From contig JAJPHP010000029.1 in assembly GCA_021325255.1 (NCBI GenBank), positions 1 through 31,767 on the forward strand: DNA of 31,767 nucleotides. Reading direction: 5' to 3'. The notes below the pieces were generated by a model, which worked only from the letters and a program-made list of their open reading frames with translations, made no database searches and was not told the origin of the DNA. How positions within the stretch are numbered: the first letter of the stretch is position 1; every line of letters begins with the position of its first letter. The stretch comes from Nitrososphaerota archaeon (GTDB lineage: Archaea; Thermoproteota; Nitrososphaeria; Nitrososphaerales; CADDZS01). Position numbers and translations under genes: made by a program. Positions 1 through 7,975 of the stretch are shown here, in pieces.

Positions 1-215
1 GAGCTGAGAAAGCTCGCGTCCCAGAGCGATAGGGTAGCATCAGCCATGCGTAACGCAAAGATTCCCCTCCCACCAATATCGCATTGCTAATCCAAAGATG
101 AATAGTTAGTACTTCTGGCTACATAAGAATCTCGGACATTAAACAAACAGTTTCGCGAATCGTTGGTGGGAAGGACGGTGTACATTTTTCTGAGGAATCT
201 AGGCACCGAAGAAAG

Positions 216-223
216 CAATTATA
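216..223 (+). promoter_or_regulatory. TATA box of the 80-aa SH3-like gene
   Basis: CAATTATA lies about 48 bases before the ATG at 268, predicting a transcript start near 246 and a leader of about 20 bases. A GAGTGAT stretch shortly before the ATG could serve as ribosome-binding site. The rest of 1-215 shows no ORF, tRNA or repeat that I can support. Confidence 0.5.
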
Positions 224-267
224 GGCCCCGTTTTGGGTAGAGGACTCACCAGAGTGATTCAAAAACT

Positions 268-510
268 ATGCCATTGACTGCTGTGGTTATCACGTTCGAT
301 GACGACTATGCCTGCGAGGCGGCGGTACAGGAGAACCTGGACATCAACGAGCTCCAGAAACTCGTTGGCAAGGAAGTCCAGTTTGACATTTCGAAGACAA
401 AGATAGCAAAAGGAAAGGTGATTGGACTGGATGGAGACCTCGTCCAGGTAAAGTGGGATGAAACTCCTCTCGGGCTTGGTCAGAGTTCGATGATGCGGAT
501 CATGGCCTAG
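268..510 (+). CDS. Small conserved-looking protein, possible SH3-like barrel
   Basis: An 80-residue protein of unknown role. The second half (about residues 34-78) alternates short hydrophobic strands with glycines (KGKVIGLDGDLVQVKWDE), as in KOW/SH3-like small beta barrels that bind RNA or protein; this is a fold impression, not a family match. The first 30 residues are acidic and could form a short strand and helix. There is no signal peptide or membrane segment. The ATG start is supported by a TATA box and a GAG-type ribosome-binding site upstream. The gene stands alone and is followed by a hairpin terminator candidate. It ends in TAG. I do not recognise a named family. Confidence 0.7.
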   Translation: MPLTAVVITFDDDYACEAAVQENLDINELQKLVGKEVQFDISKTKIAKGKVIGLDGDLVQVKWDETPLGLGQSSMMRIMA

Positions 511-552
511 CGAGATAAAAGGGGAAGAGGAAGAAAGGACCCCTGAGAAAAG

Positions 553-580
553 GCAACAAGCAGAATATTTCTCTTGTTGC
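553..580 (+). terminator. Hairpin, likely terminator of the 80-aa gene
   Basis: Perfect 8-bp inverted repeat GCAACAAG (553-560) and CTTGTTGC (573-580), extended inside by AGA/TCT with one bulged C, followed shortly by TTTT. It sits 43 bases past the stop codon. Archaeal termination depends mainly on T runs, so the hairpin could also stabilise the 3' end. The remaining 581-807 shows no further gene. Confidence 0.45.
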
Positions 581-854
581 GCAGTTTTCCTTGACGCAAC
601 CAAAACCCTTGTGCTAGGGATGAAGCTCTACTCTTCGCATGTTTGGCAACTCCTAGATTCCAATTTGAAGAAGCGTCAAGAGCTGTCCACGGGTGGCAGC
701 AATGCATGCTTTGGCGAGTCACGGGGAAATCCCAAAGTTCTCCTAGTTAGTATATTTCGGAGCTTTCAATGATGCAACGTTCTTTCCTTGAAGAAATGCG
801 GTTGAAACCATTTAAGAAAGCACCACACAATGGACTGCCCAAGATTTACTCTGC

Positions 855-1580
855 TTGGCATTAGACATCAACCTCTTCCTGCTGGTCGTCGAGCTTGTCT
901 TGCTCGTCCCGACTCTGCTCTTGATCATACTTGGCAGGAGGGAAGAGAGGGGGCGGCGAAACCTCCTCACCCAGTTGACAAAGACCGCAAGGATGGTTTC
1001 TCGACAAGAGTACTTCAACAATGTCCTGTTTGGAATGCAGACTGCTACAAGGACGATTAAGGGAGCGGTCACAGGTTCTGTGCCAAAGGATATTGAGCAG
1101 AACGAAGTCGTGGGCAACATCGTCGAGCAGATCAGAAATGCAAAGAGTCGTGGAATCATTGTCCAATACCTGCTGCTGAAATCACATGACAGGCTCCCCA
1201 TAGCGTGCCGGTATCACCTCGCGGGGGCGGAGATCGGTTTTCATTCGTCGTTGCTCGTGAGCGATACGCGATACGTCGTTTTCGACCGCAAGTATGTTTT
1301 GATCGGACTGCCCACCGCGATCGGAGAGAACGAGCCCACGAGAGAGGGGTACCTGATACCTTCCGAAGGGATGGCGGAGATCTTTCTTCAGCAATTTGAG
1401 AGCAAGTGGGCTCAGGCGATAAAATACGAAGACTATCTAAGGGAGGTTCTGCTCGAGGTAAGGAACCACAACCCGAACGTCTCGACGTCACTTCTCTCCT
1501 CGCAGTTGAAAGTGCCAGAGTCAGAGGTGAAGCGAGTGCTCGAAGAGGCCTCACAGACGAGGATGTCAGGCTCTCTATAG
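855..1580 (+). CDS. Membrane-anchored degenerate PLD-like protein
   Basis: A 241-residue protein with an N-terminal membrane helix (about residues 6-27) followed by an Arg-rich stretch, which places the rest in the cytoplasm. Residues 50-185 resemble half of a phospholipase D-superfamily domain: a strand IIVQYLLL, then FHSSLLVSDTRYVVFD aligned with the HxKx4D signature. His130 and Asp137 are kept but the lysine position is Ser132, so catalysis is doubtful. Residues 190-232 look like a small winged-helix segment (VSTSLLSSQLKVPESEVKRVL). PLD-like folds without catalytic residues occur in archaeal regulators such as TrmB-type proteins, so a membrane-tethered sensor or DNA-binding role is possible but inferred. 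The only start near the N-terminus is TTG; an in-frame stop lies upstream at 813. A TTTAAG motif near 810 could be the TATA box. Ends in TAG. Confidence 0.72.
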   Translation: MALDINLFLLVVELVLLVPTLLLIILGRREERGRRNLLTQLTKTARMVSRQEYFNNVLFGMQTATRTIKGAVTGSVPKDIEQNEVVGNIVEQIRNAKSRGIIVQYLLLKSHDRLPIACRYHLAGAEIGFHSSLLVSDTRYVVFDRKYVLIGLPTAIGENEPTREGYLIPSEGMAEIFLQQFESKWAQAIKYEDYLREVLLEVRNHNPNVSTSLLSSQLKVPESEVKRVLEEASQTRMSGSL

Positions 1581-1790
1581 TTGACGAGCGGGGGCATAGC
1601 TCCTTACAAATGTTCCTGAATGGAAGTTTAGTTGATCAATGACGTAATGATAGAATATCCTGTCTATCCCTAGTTCCTCAAATGTACTGTGCTCCCAACA
1701 ATTTAGGGCGCCAATAGCAAAACAGTCTGCATGATTCTCTTTGGCCTTGGAACGAGCCTGAAGGTCCAGAGGGAGTGTTTCGAGGCAGCT

Positions 1791-1913
1791 TCAACTGCAG
1801 TAAGTTTGAGTCCTTTCCGGATCAAAGAGGCAGGCTGGGCACAGGCCTTCGATCTCATCTGACTCTAGCATCGGAACATAATCCTCGCCGCATCTGGCAC
1901 AAGTCGCGGACAA
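1791..1913 (-). CDS. 40-aa zinc-ribbon microprotein (below usual ORF cut-off)
   Basis: A short frame read from TTG at 1913 to TGA at 1791 gives 40 residues with two CxxC knuckles: CARC at 5-8 and CPAC at 25-28, plus Cys39. The spacing of 16 residues between knuckles fits a minimal zinc ribbon. A GAGGAG stretch lies about 20 bases before the TTG, which is farther than usual, and an in-frame stop lies 12 bases upstream of the TTG. No clear TATA box was found. It lies alone in the 545-base gap before aIF1. It may be a real microprotein or the end of a decayed gene; function unknown. Confidence 0.4.
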   Translation of the reverse strand: MSATCARCGEDYVPMLESDEIEGLCPACLFDPERTQTYCS

Positions 1914-2032
1914 ATTCTTCTTCTAGCCTCTCCTCAAGCTATTATTGATCTTCCGGCCACTAATATCAATTGCTTGTAGAGTTGGGCGTGAAGAAACAGT
2001 GCGAAATGCAAAATGACAGCTATATGAGAAGG

Positions 2033-2042
2033 TTTTTATAAT
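2033..2042 (+). promoter_or_regulatory. TATA box upstream of aIF1 and its short upstream ORF
   Basis: TTTTTATAAT is a strong archaeal TATA box. Counting 26-27 bases from its centre puts the transcript start at about 2064-2067, on the ATG of a 20-codon upstream ORF, and leaves about 60 bases before the aIF1 start at 2126. A second weaker candidate, CTATATG, lies near 2020. Confidence 0.55.
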
Positions 2043-2066
2043 TTGAAGTGCTAAAATTTAGCAGCG

Positions 2067-2129
2067 ATGCGTAAGGTATCGAATCTAATTCCTTCTGAGA
2101 CGGCAGCTTCTGCCTCGAGGGTTAAATGA
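2067..2129 (+). CDS. Possible leaderless 20-codon upstream ORF of aIF1
   Basis: ATG at 2067 opens a 20-residue frame (MRKVSNLIPSETAASASRVK) whose TGA stop at 2127-2129 lies inside the ATGATG start of aIF1, giving an ATGA-type overlap. Its start is within a few bases of the transcript start predicted from the TATA box at 2033-2042, so it would be read as a leaderless message, with aIF1 reached by termination-reinitiation. A frame this short occurs easily by chance; the support is the coincidence of both ends with expected positions. The peptide itself has no recognisable function. Confidence 0.35.
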   Translation: MRKVSNLIPSETAASASRVK

Positions 2130-2437
2130 TGGCAGAGGTCTGTACTACGTGTGGGCTTCCTAAGGATCTTTGTGTATGCGAAGACCTCGAAAAGGAAGAA
2201 ACGAGAATCGTTGTAAGGCTTGAAATGAGGCGCTTCCGCAAGCCCACTACGATGGTCGAGGGTCTCAATCCAAAGAGAACAGACATTGAAAGAATGGCAA
2301 GAGAGCTAAAGAGCAAACTCGCTTGCGGTGGAACTGCAAAGGATGGTTACATCCTACTCCAAGGTGACCACAGGGACCAAGTCCGGGAAAGCCTCGTCGG
2401 AATGGGCTTTGGAGAAAACACAATCGAAGTTCAGTGA
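2126..2437 (+). CDS. Translation initiation factor aIF1 (SUI1 family)
   Basis: A 103-residue SUI1/eIF1-family protein. aIF1 binds the small ribosomal subunit near the P site and promotes correct start-codon choice. Residues 1-20 hold CxxC and CxC cysteines (CTTCGLPKDLCVC), the zinc-knuckle extension common in archaeal aIF1. Residues 25-103 form the SUI1 core, including the basic loop (RRFRKPTTMVEGL), the segment with LKSKLACGGTAKDG, and the ending ILLQGDHRDQVRESLVGMGF. Length and motif order are normal. Two adjacent ATGs are possible starts (2126 and 2129). The GAGGGTT stretch just upstream could act as a ribosome-binding site. A short upstream ORF ends on this start, which may couple or regulate translation. 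Confidence 0.95.
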   Translation: MMAEVCTTCGLPKDLCVCEDLEKEETRIVVRLEMRRFRKPTTMVEGLNPKRTDIERMARELKSKLACGGTAKDGYILLQGDHRDQVRESLVGMGFGENTIEVQ

Positions 2438-2532
2438 CGACTATACCAAGCATTTTCCATTATCTTGGCGGCAGCGTCATGGCCCCACTTGCTGACATTA
2501 TCTGACATTTATTGGTGGATTGAAGATTTCCC

Positions 2533-2769
2533 TTGGAGGGCGACGATGCGAATCCGGAAACGGACGGGTTCGCGATCAGATTCAAGAGAAGGAACCTAAA
2601 GGGTAAGAGAAAAATATGCCCAAAGTGCCTCTCGGACCTTCACCTTGCGGGCGAACTAACTGGCTGGCTCCTGCCGGAAGAATATTTTTGCGAATCCTGT
2701 GGATACAGGGGTCACGTTGCTTTCGAGCCCTTGTCGGTAGATTCACGCAGTAAGGCTGAGCCCGACTGA
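2533..2769 (+). CDS. Small zinc-ribbon protein
   Basis: A 78-residue protein with one zinc ribbon: CPKC at residues 29-32 and CESC at about 53-56, separated by LSDLHLAGELTGWLLPEEYF, and a basic stretch (RFKRRNLKGKRK) just before the first knuckle. Such proteins often bind nucleic acid or act as small adaptor subunits; the specific role is unknown. Both tails are acidic and probably disordered. TTG at 2533 is the only usable start because an in-frame TGA lies at 2521. It follows aIF1 by 95 bases on the same strand and could share its transcript. It faces thyX, which is read from the opposite strand. Confidence 0.7.
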   Translation: MEGDDANPETDGFAIRFKRRNLKGKRKICPKCLSDLHLAGELTGWLLPEEYFCESCGYRGHVAFEPLSVDSRSKAEPD

Positions 2770-2840
2770 GTAAAGAAAGCAGAGAATTTCATCCGTCAAG
2801 ATCTATGAAGAGACCGAGGCGCTGCGCTTTCTTCTTCGTC

Positions 2841-3455
2841 CTACGATTCGACAATCTCCTTGAAGATTGAGGGCGTAACTTTTCTACACTCTGCCAGCAT
2901 CATTTCCGCAAGTTCCCTGATCTCCCATTGAGCTTGAGGTGCTGTCCTCTGCCAGAAAAAGTGCATCAGGCTTCTTGCGTTGGCAGTTATCACGAGCTTT
3001 GTCCCGATGCACTGCGGGAGGATGAATCTCGCGTCCTCCTTGGGAACTTCTAACTCTTTCAATTTCTTGAAGGCCTCTACCGAGCTCTGTAGAATTTCTT
3101 CGAATAATTTCTGAGCTTCCGGGTTTGACCGAACTGATGGGGGTAGGATGAAATCTTCTCTTTCAACTACACTGAATCGCTGGCTCTCTTGATCGTAGCT
3201 AGCAATCCTGTGTCTAACGAGCTGGTGCGAGCACACCCTGCTGATTCCTTCTATCTCGAACATGAATACTGCATGTTCTATAACGTCGAAAGTCTTGTCC
3301 CTGATTGCCTTCGCGATAAGATCCTTCTCATAGCCTGGTTTCGATGCAAGTTCCTTCTCAAGTTCCTCAATCGGCTTGGCGCTGTAACAACGACGCATTG
3401 CGAGCGCTACGTTGAATTCGGGGTTTGGAGTATACCACAATAGTTTGACGCGCAT
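2841..3455 (-). CDS. thyX: Flavin-dependent thymidylate synthase ThyX
   Basis: ThyX makes dTMP from dUMP with FAD, NADPH and methylene-tetrahydrofolate (or an archaeal C1-pterin), in the cytoplasm. The ThyX signature RHRxxS...SxRF is complete as RHRIASYDQESQRF at about residues 81-94. The C-terminal part holds the usual folate/flavin-side segment (ANARSLMHFFWQRTAPQAQWEIRELA). The length of 204 residues is normal. I chose ATG at 3455; a TTG two codons earlier is also open. A TTAAAG motif near 3535 on the minus strand is a weak TATA candidate. The gene converges on the zinc-ribbon gene. It ends in TAG. Confidence 0.95.
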   Translation of the reverse strand: MRVKLLWYTPNPEFNVALAMRRCYSAKPIEELEKELASKPGYEKDLIAKAIRDKTFDVIEHAVFMFEIEGISRVCSHQLVRHRIASYDQESQRFSVVEREDFILPPSVRSNPEAQKLFEEILQSSVEAFKKLKELEVPKEDARFILPQCIGTKLVITANARSLMHFFWQRTAPQAQWEIRELAEMMLAECRKVTPSIFKEIVES

Positions 3456-3699
3456 GCCCAACGTCTTTGCCCTTGCATATGGAGCATCTAAAGCATTTGC
3501 CCTTCGACAATGAATTTCTTCCCCGGAACACTTTAAGAAGCAAGGGTCAGGATTTCAAACTTAGAGGCAATTCGAAGATAGTTTCTTCTCTCTAGTTCAC
3601 AAAGAGGGAGAGTTCGCGCGATGCGAATACATCAAGCGACAAATTCTTCTTGACTCTGGTAGAATTCTTGGCACAAACAGGAGTGACAGACTAAAACGA

Positions 3700-5082
3700 A
3701 TGCAACACATCGAGTTGAGGCGAGAGACCCACTGGGTCGCAGTGTTGTACGCGATAGTCCTCGTCCTCCTAGCTGTCCTGCTCTTTGTTACCTTTGGTCT
3801 GGGAGCGTATTACGTCTACAACAGCCCGGTCAGCAATGTCGTGGCTACCACCTATGCGGGCAATTCGCAAAACGCCTTCGTCGAAGTCCGTGCAACAGGG
3901 TTGAGCGGTGCGTCACAGAGACAGATATGGATCGATCCTCAGGTCAATTACGACGCTAACGGAAATCCTCAATCTTTCATCCCCAGCTCCGGAATCTTCA
4001 TCGCGAACACAAATTCTGACCCAAACGGAAACGTTGCGGGAAACTTTTCCATCTCCAACGCTAATCTCAAACTGATCTCAAACAATGGCAAGAGTGTGCA
4101 TTCCCTCTGGGTGGTTGGATTTTCCGGCCAGAATCAGAACTTTTCAGTCAGCACTTCATCTCCAATTTCGATAACTGCGGATTCAGAGAAGAATTACTCT
4201 GCCTCCACGCAACTGACGGGGCTTACTTTCTTTGTCACACTCGCCACATTCGTCGTACCAATCAATTCAGACCTTGGAACGCTTTTCATCGTTCTCTGGA
4301 CGATCTACGTCTTGCTTTTTGCAATGGCGCTAAACGGCCCTTTGCAAAGCCTAGTTAGAGCAATCAAACACTCCGCAAGCGTGGGAATCAGTGGAGTCTT
4401 TGGTAACTCGATGCTGGCGGTGATGGCGATATTTCCAATTGTAATCTGGGTGTCGGTAATCATGGCTCTTCTTCAACAGTCCGTCGGAGTGTCGACCGGA
4501 AACCTGCCGCCCACAGATCCTCTGCTACTGTACGTTGAGCTCAGCATCGCGCCAATCAGGGAGGAACTCGGGTTCAGAGTCATCCCCATAGGCCTCGCGA
4601 CACTTGTAATTCTACTGACGAAGGGAAGAGTCAGGGACGGACTGCTCTCGCTCTGGCATCCATCAAGATACCTGAAGAAGAATGACAGCCCAAAGGAGTA
4701 CAGGCGCCATCTCTGGACTGTGTACGTAATGATAGCAATAAGCTCATTCCTGTTCGGATTAGCACACTACGTGCTCGGAGCGGGCTGGGGGCCGGGGAAA
4801 ATCGCTGAGGCGGCCACTGCAGGAATCGCCCTCGCTGCGCTCTATTACAAATACGGTCTCCCTGCCGCAATCCTGTTGCACTGGGCGGTTGACTATGGAC
4901 TTTCCACTTACACCTTGAGTCCGTCGCTGACTGGAGCCGGAGACTTTGTCACGCTTTACACGCTTCCCATAGCTGCAGCCTCGTCTGTGGCACTAATCAT
5001 ACTGCTTCTAAGGATAACCAGGGAGAGGAACAGTACGCCGGTTTTCATCACAGGCGGAAGCGGTAGCAGCAACATTCCTTGA
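3700..5082 (+). CDS. CPBP-family intramembrane metalloprotease with extracytoplasmic domain
   Basis: A 460-residue membrane protein. Residues 13-37 form a first membrane helix, followed by a roughly 135-residue Ser/Asn-rich, probably beta-sandwich domain outside the membrane (38-172), then about seven more hydrophobic segments. The second half carries the three CPBP (CaaX protease and bacteriocin-processing) motifs: EExxxR as E288-E289-L-G-F-R293, FxxxH as F352-GLA-H356, and HxxxD as H394-WAV-D398. These are the expected glutamate-base and metal-binding residues of this family, related to Rce1. The substrate is unknown. The external domain is not typical of short CPBP proteins and may bind substrate or a surface partner. 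The start is ATG, with GGAGTGA 13 bases upstream. proS starts 40 bases downstream. Confidence 0.82.
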   Translation: MQHIELRRETHWVAVLYAIVLVLLAVLLFVTFGLGAYYVYNSPVSNVVATTYAGNSQNAFVEVRATGLSGASQRQIWIDPQVNYDANGNPQSFIPSSGIFIANTNSDPNGNVAGNFSISNANLKLISNNGKSVHSLWVVGFSGQNQNFSVSTSSPISITADSEKNYSASTQLTGLTFFVTLATFVVPINSDLGTLFIVLWTIYVLLFAMALNGPLQSLVRAIKHSASVGISGVFGNSMLAVMAIFPIVIWVSVIMALLQQSVGVSTGNLPPTDPLLLYVELSIAPIREELGFRVIPIGLATLVILLTKGRVRDGLLSLWHPSRYLKKNDSPKEYRRHLWTVYVMIAISSFLFGLAHYVLGAGWGPGKIAEAATAGIALAALYYKYGLPAAILLHWAVDYGLSTYTLSPSLTGAGDFVTLYTLPIAAASSVALIILLLRITRERNSTPVFITGGSGSSNIP

Positions 5083-5122
5083 ACAGCATGGAGATAAAAA
5101 AATCACAAGGACGGAATAAAGT

Positions 5123-6631
5123 TTGAGCGACAAAGAGCGAGAGAAAAGTAGGAAAGCGAGAGAAGGCCCTTCACAGGAAAAAGAATCGCTCGGTTTGACG
5201 GTGCGGAAGGTCGATGATCTTTCCGAGTGGTACACCCAGGTCGTTCTGAAAGCCGAGCTCGCAGATTATACTCACGCAAAGGGATTCATCGTCATGCGCC
5301 CTTATGCATACGAGATCTGGGAGGAGATCAAAGGGTTTTTCGACTCTGCAATAAGGAAAACTGGACACAGAAATGCCTACTTTCCCTCCCTTATCCCTGA
5401 GTCTCTGCTCCGCAGGGAAGCAGAACATTTCGCAGGCTTCACTCCGGAAGTATTTTGGGTAACAAAATCTGGAAACGATAACTTGCAGGAAACGTTTGCG
5501 GTCAGACCCACATCCGAAACGATCATACACGACTCGATGTCAAAGTGGATCAGGAGCTGGCGAGATCTCCCGATGCTGCTCAACGTGTGGAACTCTGTCT
5601 TGAGAGCCGAGATCAAGTCAACCAAGCCGTTCATCCGCAGCGCAGAGTTCCTCTGGCAGGAGGGGCACACGGCTCACTCGACTGAAAAAGAGGCAGAGAA
5701 GGAAGTGATGGACATCCTGCTAACGTACAGAAAGGTGATGGAGGAGTTGCTCTGCATCCCGGTAATCATTGGAAGTAAGAGTGACAAAGAAAAGTTCGTC
5801 GGCGCAGTATACACTACTACTCTAGAGTCAATGATGCCAGACGGGAAGGCAATTCAGATGGGGACTTCCCACCACTTGGGTCAAAACTTTTCGAAGCCCT
5901 TCGAAATCAGGTTCTTGGGCGAGGACGGAGAGATGCACTTTGTCTGGCAGACATCGTGGGGGATTTCCTGGAGGTTGATTGGCGCGATGGTAATGGAGCA
6001 CGGTGACGACAAGGGTTTGATCGTTCCTCCGAAGGTTGCGCCAATTCAAGCGGTGATAGTGCCGATAGTCTTCTCTTCGAACAAGGCAAACGAGGTTCTT
6101 CAAATGTGCAATTCTCTGGTGGAAAGGCTCGGGGCTAAAGGAGTGAGAACGCACCTCGACTCTCGAGAGAGATATACGCCGGGATGGAAGTTCAACGAGT
6201 GGGAGCTCAAAGGTGTCCCGTTGAGAATCGAAGTCGGCCCGAGAGACCTAGCAAACAACACGGCTGTACTGGTCAGGCGTGACACGGGAGCCAAAGAATC
6301 TGTTCCTCTTTCACAGATCGAGGAAGCCGTTGAGAGAGGCCTAGAGTCAGTACACGCGTCGCTTTGGTATCGCGCTACGGAGAGATTGAAAGGACAGGTG
6401 GTTGAGACTAGCGATTTCAAGCAACTCTCGGAGACGCTTGCTACAACTGGTGGATTTGTGAAGACGTACTGGTGCGGCTCGAGAGAGTGCGAAGATGAAA
6501 TCAAAGAAAAGACCGGAGGGGACATCAGAGTGATTCCCTTTGACCAGGGTGACTCTGCAATTCAGAGCAAGCGATGCGTAGTCTGCAGCTCAAGCGCGAA
6601 GAGTCTCGTGTACATTGCGCGCGCATACTGA
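5123..6631 (+). CDS. proS: Prolyl-tRNA synthetase, archaeal/eukaryotic type
   Basis: A class II aminoacyl-tRNA synthetase of 502 residues that charges tRNA-Pro. Class II signatures are present: RPTSET from R128, motif 2 as FIRSAEFLWQEGHTAH from F170 with the ATP-binding Arg172, and motif 3 as TSWGISWRLIGAM from T277 with Arg284. The anticodon-binding domain follows (about 300-400). The C-terminal zinc domain typical of the archaeal/eukaryotic type has four cysteines (C451, C456, C485, C488) and ends in the conserved Tyr (IARAY). There is no bacterial editing insertion, as expected for this type. The start is TTG with GGACGG upstream; the first 25 residues are charged and probably flexible. 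It may be co-transcribed with the CPBP gene 40 bases upstream. Confidence 0.96.
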   Translation: MSDKEREKSRKAREGPSQEKESLGLTVRKVDDLSEWYTQVVLKAELADYTHAKGFIVMRPYAYEIWEEIKGFFDSAIRKTGHRNAYFPSLIPESLLRREAEHFAGFTPEVFWVTKSGNDNLQETFAVRPTSETIIHDSMSKWIRSWRDLPMLLNVWNSVLRAEIKSTKPFIRSAEFLWQEGHTAHSTEKEAEKEVMDILLTYRKVMEELLCIPVIIGSKSDKEKFVGAVYTTTLESMMPDGKAIQMGTSHHLGQNFSKPFEIRFLGEDGEMHFVWQTSWGISWRLIGAMVMEHGDDKGLIVPPKVAPIQAVIVPIVFSSNKANEVLQMCNSLVERLGAKGVRTHLDSRERYTPGWKFNEWELKGVPLRIEVGPRDLANNTAVLVRRDTGAKESVPLSQIEEAVERGLESVHASLWYRATERLKGQVVETSDFKQLSETLATTGGFVKTYWCGSRECEDEIKEKTGGDIRVIPFDQGDSAIQSKRCVVCSSSAKSLVYIARAY

Positions 6632-6676
6632 TAGCTCGACACTGACCCTGCTTTCTTCGCTCATACTATTTCTTTT

Positions 6677-7840
6677 TCAGCGAGATACTAGGTCGGTGAC
6701 CGCAGATGCCGTCCTCTCAATATCTCCATCCGTTAGGAAGGGTTGAATTGGGAGTTGGAAGACGCTCTTGCAGATCCTTTCTGAAACAGGGTAATCCCCT
6801 TCTTTGTAACCAAAAGTCTCCCTGAAATAGGGCTGAAGATGGATTGGTACTGGCCATGATACGTCGGCTTCGATGCCTCTTTCCCTTAGTTTCGTTACGA
6901 GTGCATCCCGGCTGATCTTTGCCGCTCTTTCATCAATACGCAAGGCGAGCATGTACCATGCATGAGACATAGGATCATCGACGCGCTGGAAGGTCAGCGA
7001 ATCTAGTTTCCCCAGCCTTTCTCTAAGCTCAACTGCGTTCTTTCTTCGTCTGGAATTCAATTCGTCGATTATTCTGATCTGAGGGATTCCTATGGCGGCG
7101 ACCATCTCGAGCATTCTAAAGTTGTACCCAATTGTTCTTTGATTGTACCTTGAGGCTTGTCCTTGTGACCTAATCATCTCGATTTTTTCTGCGAGAGACT
7201 GCCTGTCGGTCGCGACAAAGCCTCCTTCACCGGTGTGGAGATTCTTTGTTGCATACGTGCTAAAGCAGGTCAGATTAGAAATTGTTCCAACCTTCCTTCC
7301 GTTGAATGAAGCTCCTATTGCTTCCGCGGCATCTTCGACAACTACGATATTCCTTGATCTCGCGAGCGAATTGAACTTCTCAAGCTCAGCGGGCAGTCCG
7401 TAAACATCTACGGGTTCGATCGCGATTGTGTCTTCTCCGATCCGTTCACTAGCTAGATCTGGGTCTAGATTGAAAGTCTCTTCATTAACGTCAGCAAAGA
7501 CAGGTTTGCAGTCTGCATGAATAGCAGCGTTCGCTGTCGCAGCAAAGCTGAGAGGGGTTGTAACGACTTCTGGAATGCCTTTTTTGTTCTCTTTCCACAA
7601 TTCCAGCCTCGCTGCAAGAATTGACGAGTGGAGGGCCGCAGTGCCAGAATTGACAGCAAATACATAGCGGGCCCCGAGATATCCTGCTAGGAGCGACTCA
7701 AATTGCTTTACGACTTTTCCCTGAACTAGAAATCCGGACCTTAGAATCTCTTCAACGGATCTAACAATTTCGTCATCCATGTACGGTTTGGCGATTTTCA
7801 CGCTCGGTATCTTGTTCTGCGGGGCCTGGGTCACTGTCAT
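6677..7840 (-). CDS. DegT/DnrJ/EryC1/StrS-family PLP aminotransferase
   Basis: A 387-residue fold-type I PLP enzyme of the family that aminates nucleotide-linked keto-sugars. The N-terminal VNSGTAALHSSI segment binds the PLP phosphate, Asp170 in VVEDAAEAIGA pairs with the pyridine nitrogen, and Lys199 in FSTYATKNLHTGEGG is the Schiff-base lysine. The family's YG(L)P stretch appears as PVDVYGLP. Length is typical. No sugar dehydratase or glycosyltransferase lies next to it, so the sugar substrate cannot be named; a role in surface glycan synthesis is inferred. A TATA box at 7865-7872 lies about 28 bases from the ATG, indicating leaderless transcription. It is divergent from the tes-like gene. 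Confidence 0.92.
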   Translation of the reverse strand: MTVTQAPQNKIPSVKIAKPYMDDEIVRSVEEILRSGFLVQGKVVKQFESLLAGYLGARYVFAVNSGTAALHSSILAARLELWKENKKGIPEVVTTPLSFAATANAAIHADCKPVFADVNEETFNLDPDLASERIGEDTIAIEPVDVYGLPAELEKFNSLARSRNIVVVEDAAEAIGASFNGRKVGTISNLTCFSTYATKNLHTGEGGFVATDRQSLAEKIEMIRSQGQASRYNQRTIGYNFRMLEMVAAIGIPQIRIIDELNSRRRKNAVELRERLGKLDSLTFQRVDDPMSHAWYMLALRIDERAAKISRDALVTKLRERGIEADVSWPVPIHLQPYFRETFGYKEGDYPVSERICKSVFQLPIQPFLTDGDIERTASAVTDLVSR

Positions 7841-7864
7841 GGCCGGAGCACTCCGCTTGGCGGG

Positions 7865-7872
7865 TTTATAAC
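7865..7872 (-). promoter_or_regulatory. TATA box of the DegT aminotransferase gene, leaderless spacing
   Basis: On the minus strand GTTATAAA precedes the ATG at 7840 by about 28 bases from its centre, so the transcript should start at or next to the start codon. No Shine-Dalgarno motif is needed or seen. It is divergent from the promoter at 7943-7951. Confidence 0.7.
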
Positions 7873-7942
7873 GTGAACTTTGAGTTCGGTGATTGAGGGC
7901 CTCTCAATTGTCCTCTATACTGCTTATTCATTGTAATGGATA

Positions 7943-7951
7943 CTTTATATA
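7943..7951 (+). promoter_or_regulatory. TATA box of the tes-like gene, leaderless spacing
   Basis: CTTTATATA is a strong archaeal TATA box centred 28-29 bases before the ATG at 7976, which predicts a leaderless transcript. Both divergent promoters lie within 136 bases between two coding starts. Confidence 0.75.
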
Positions 7952-7975
7952 CCACTGACAGTAGTAGGAATCCCC

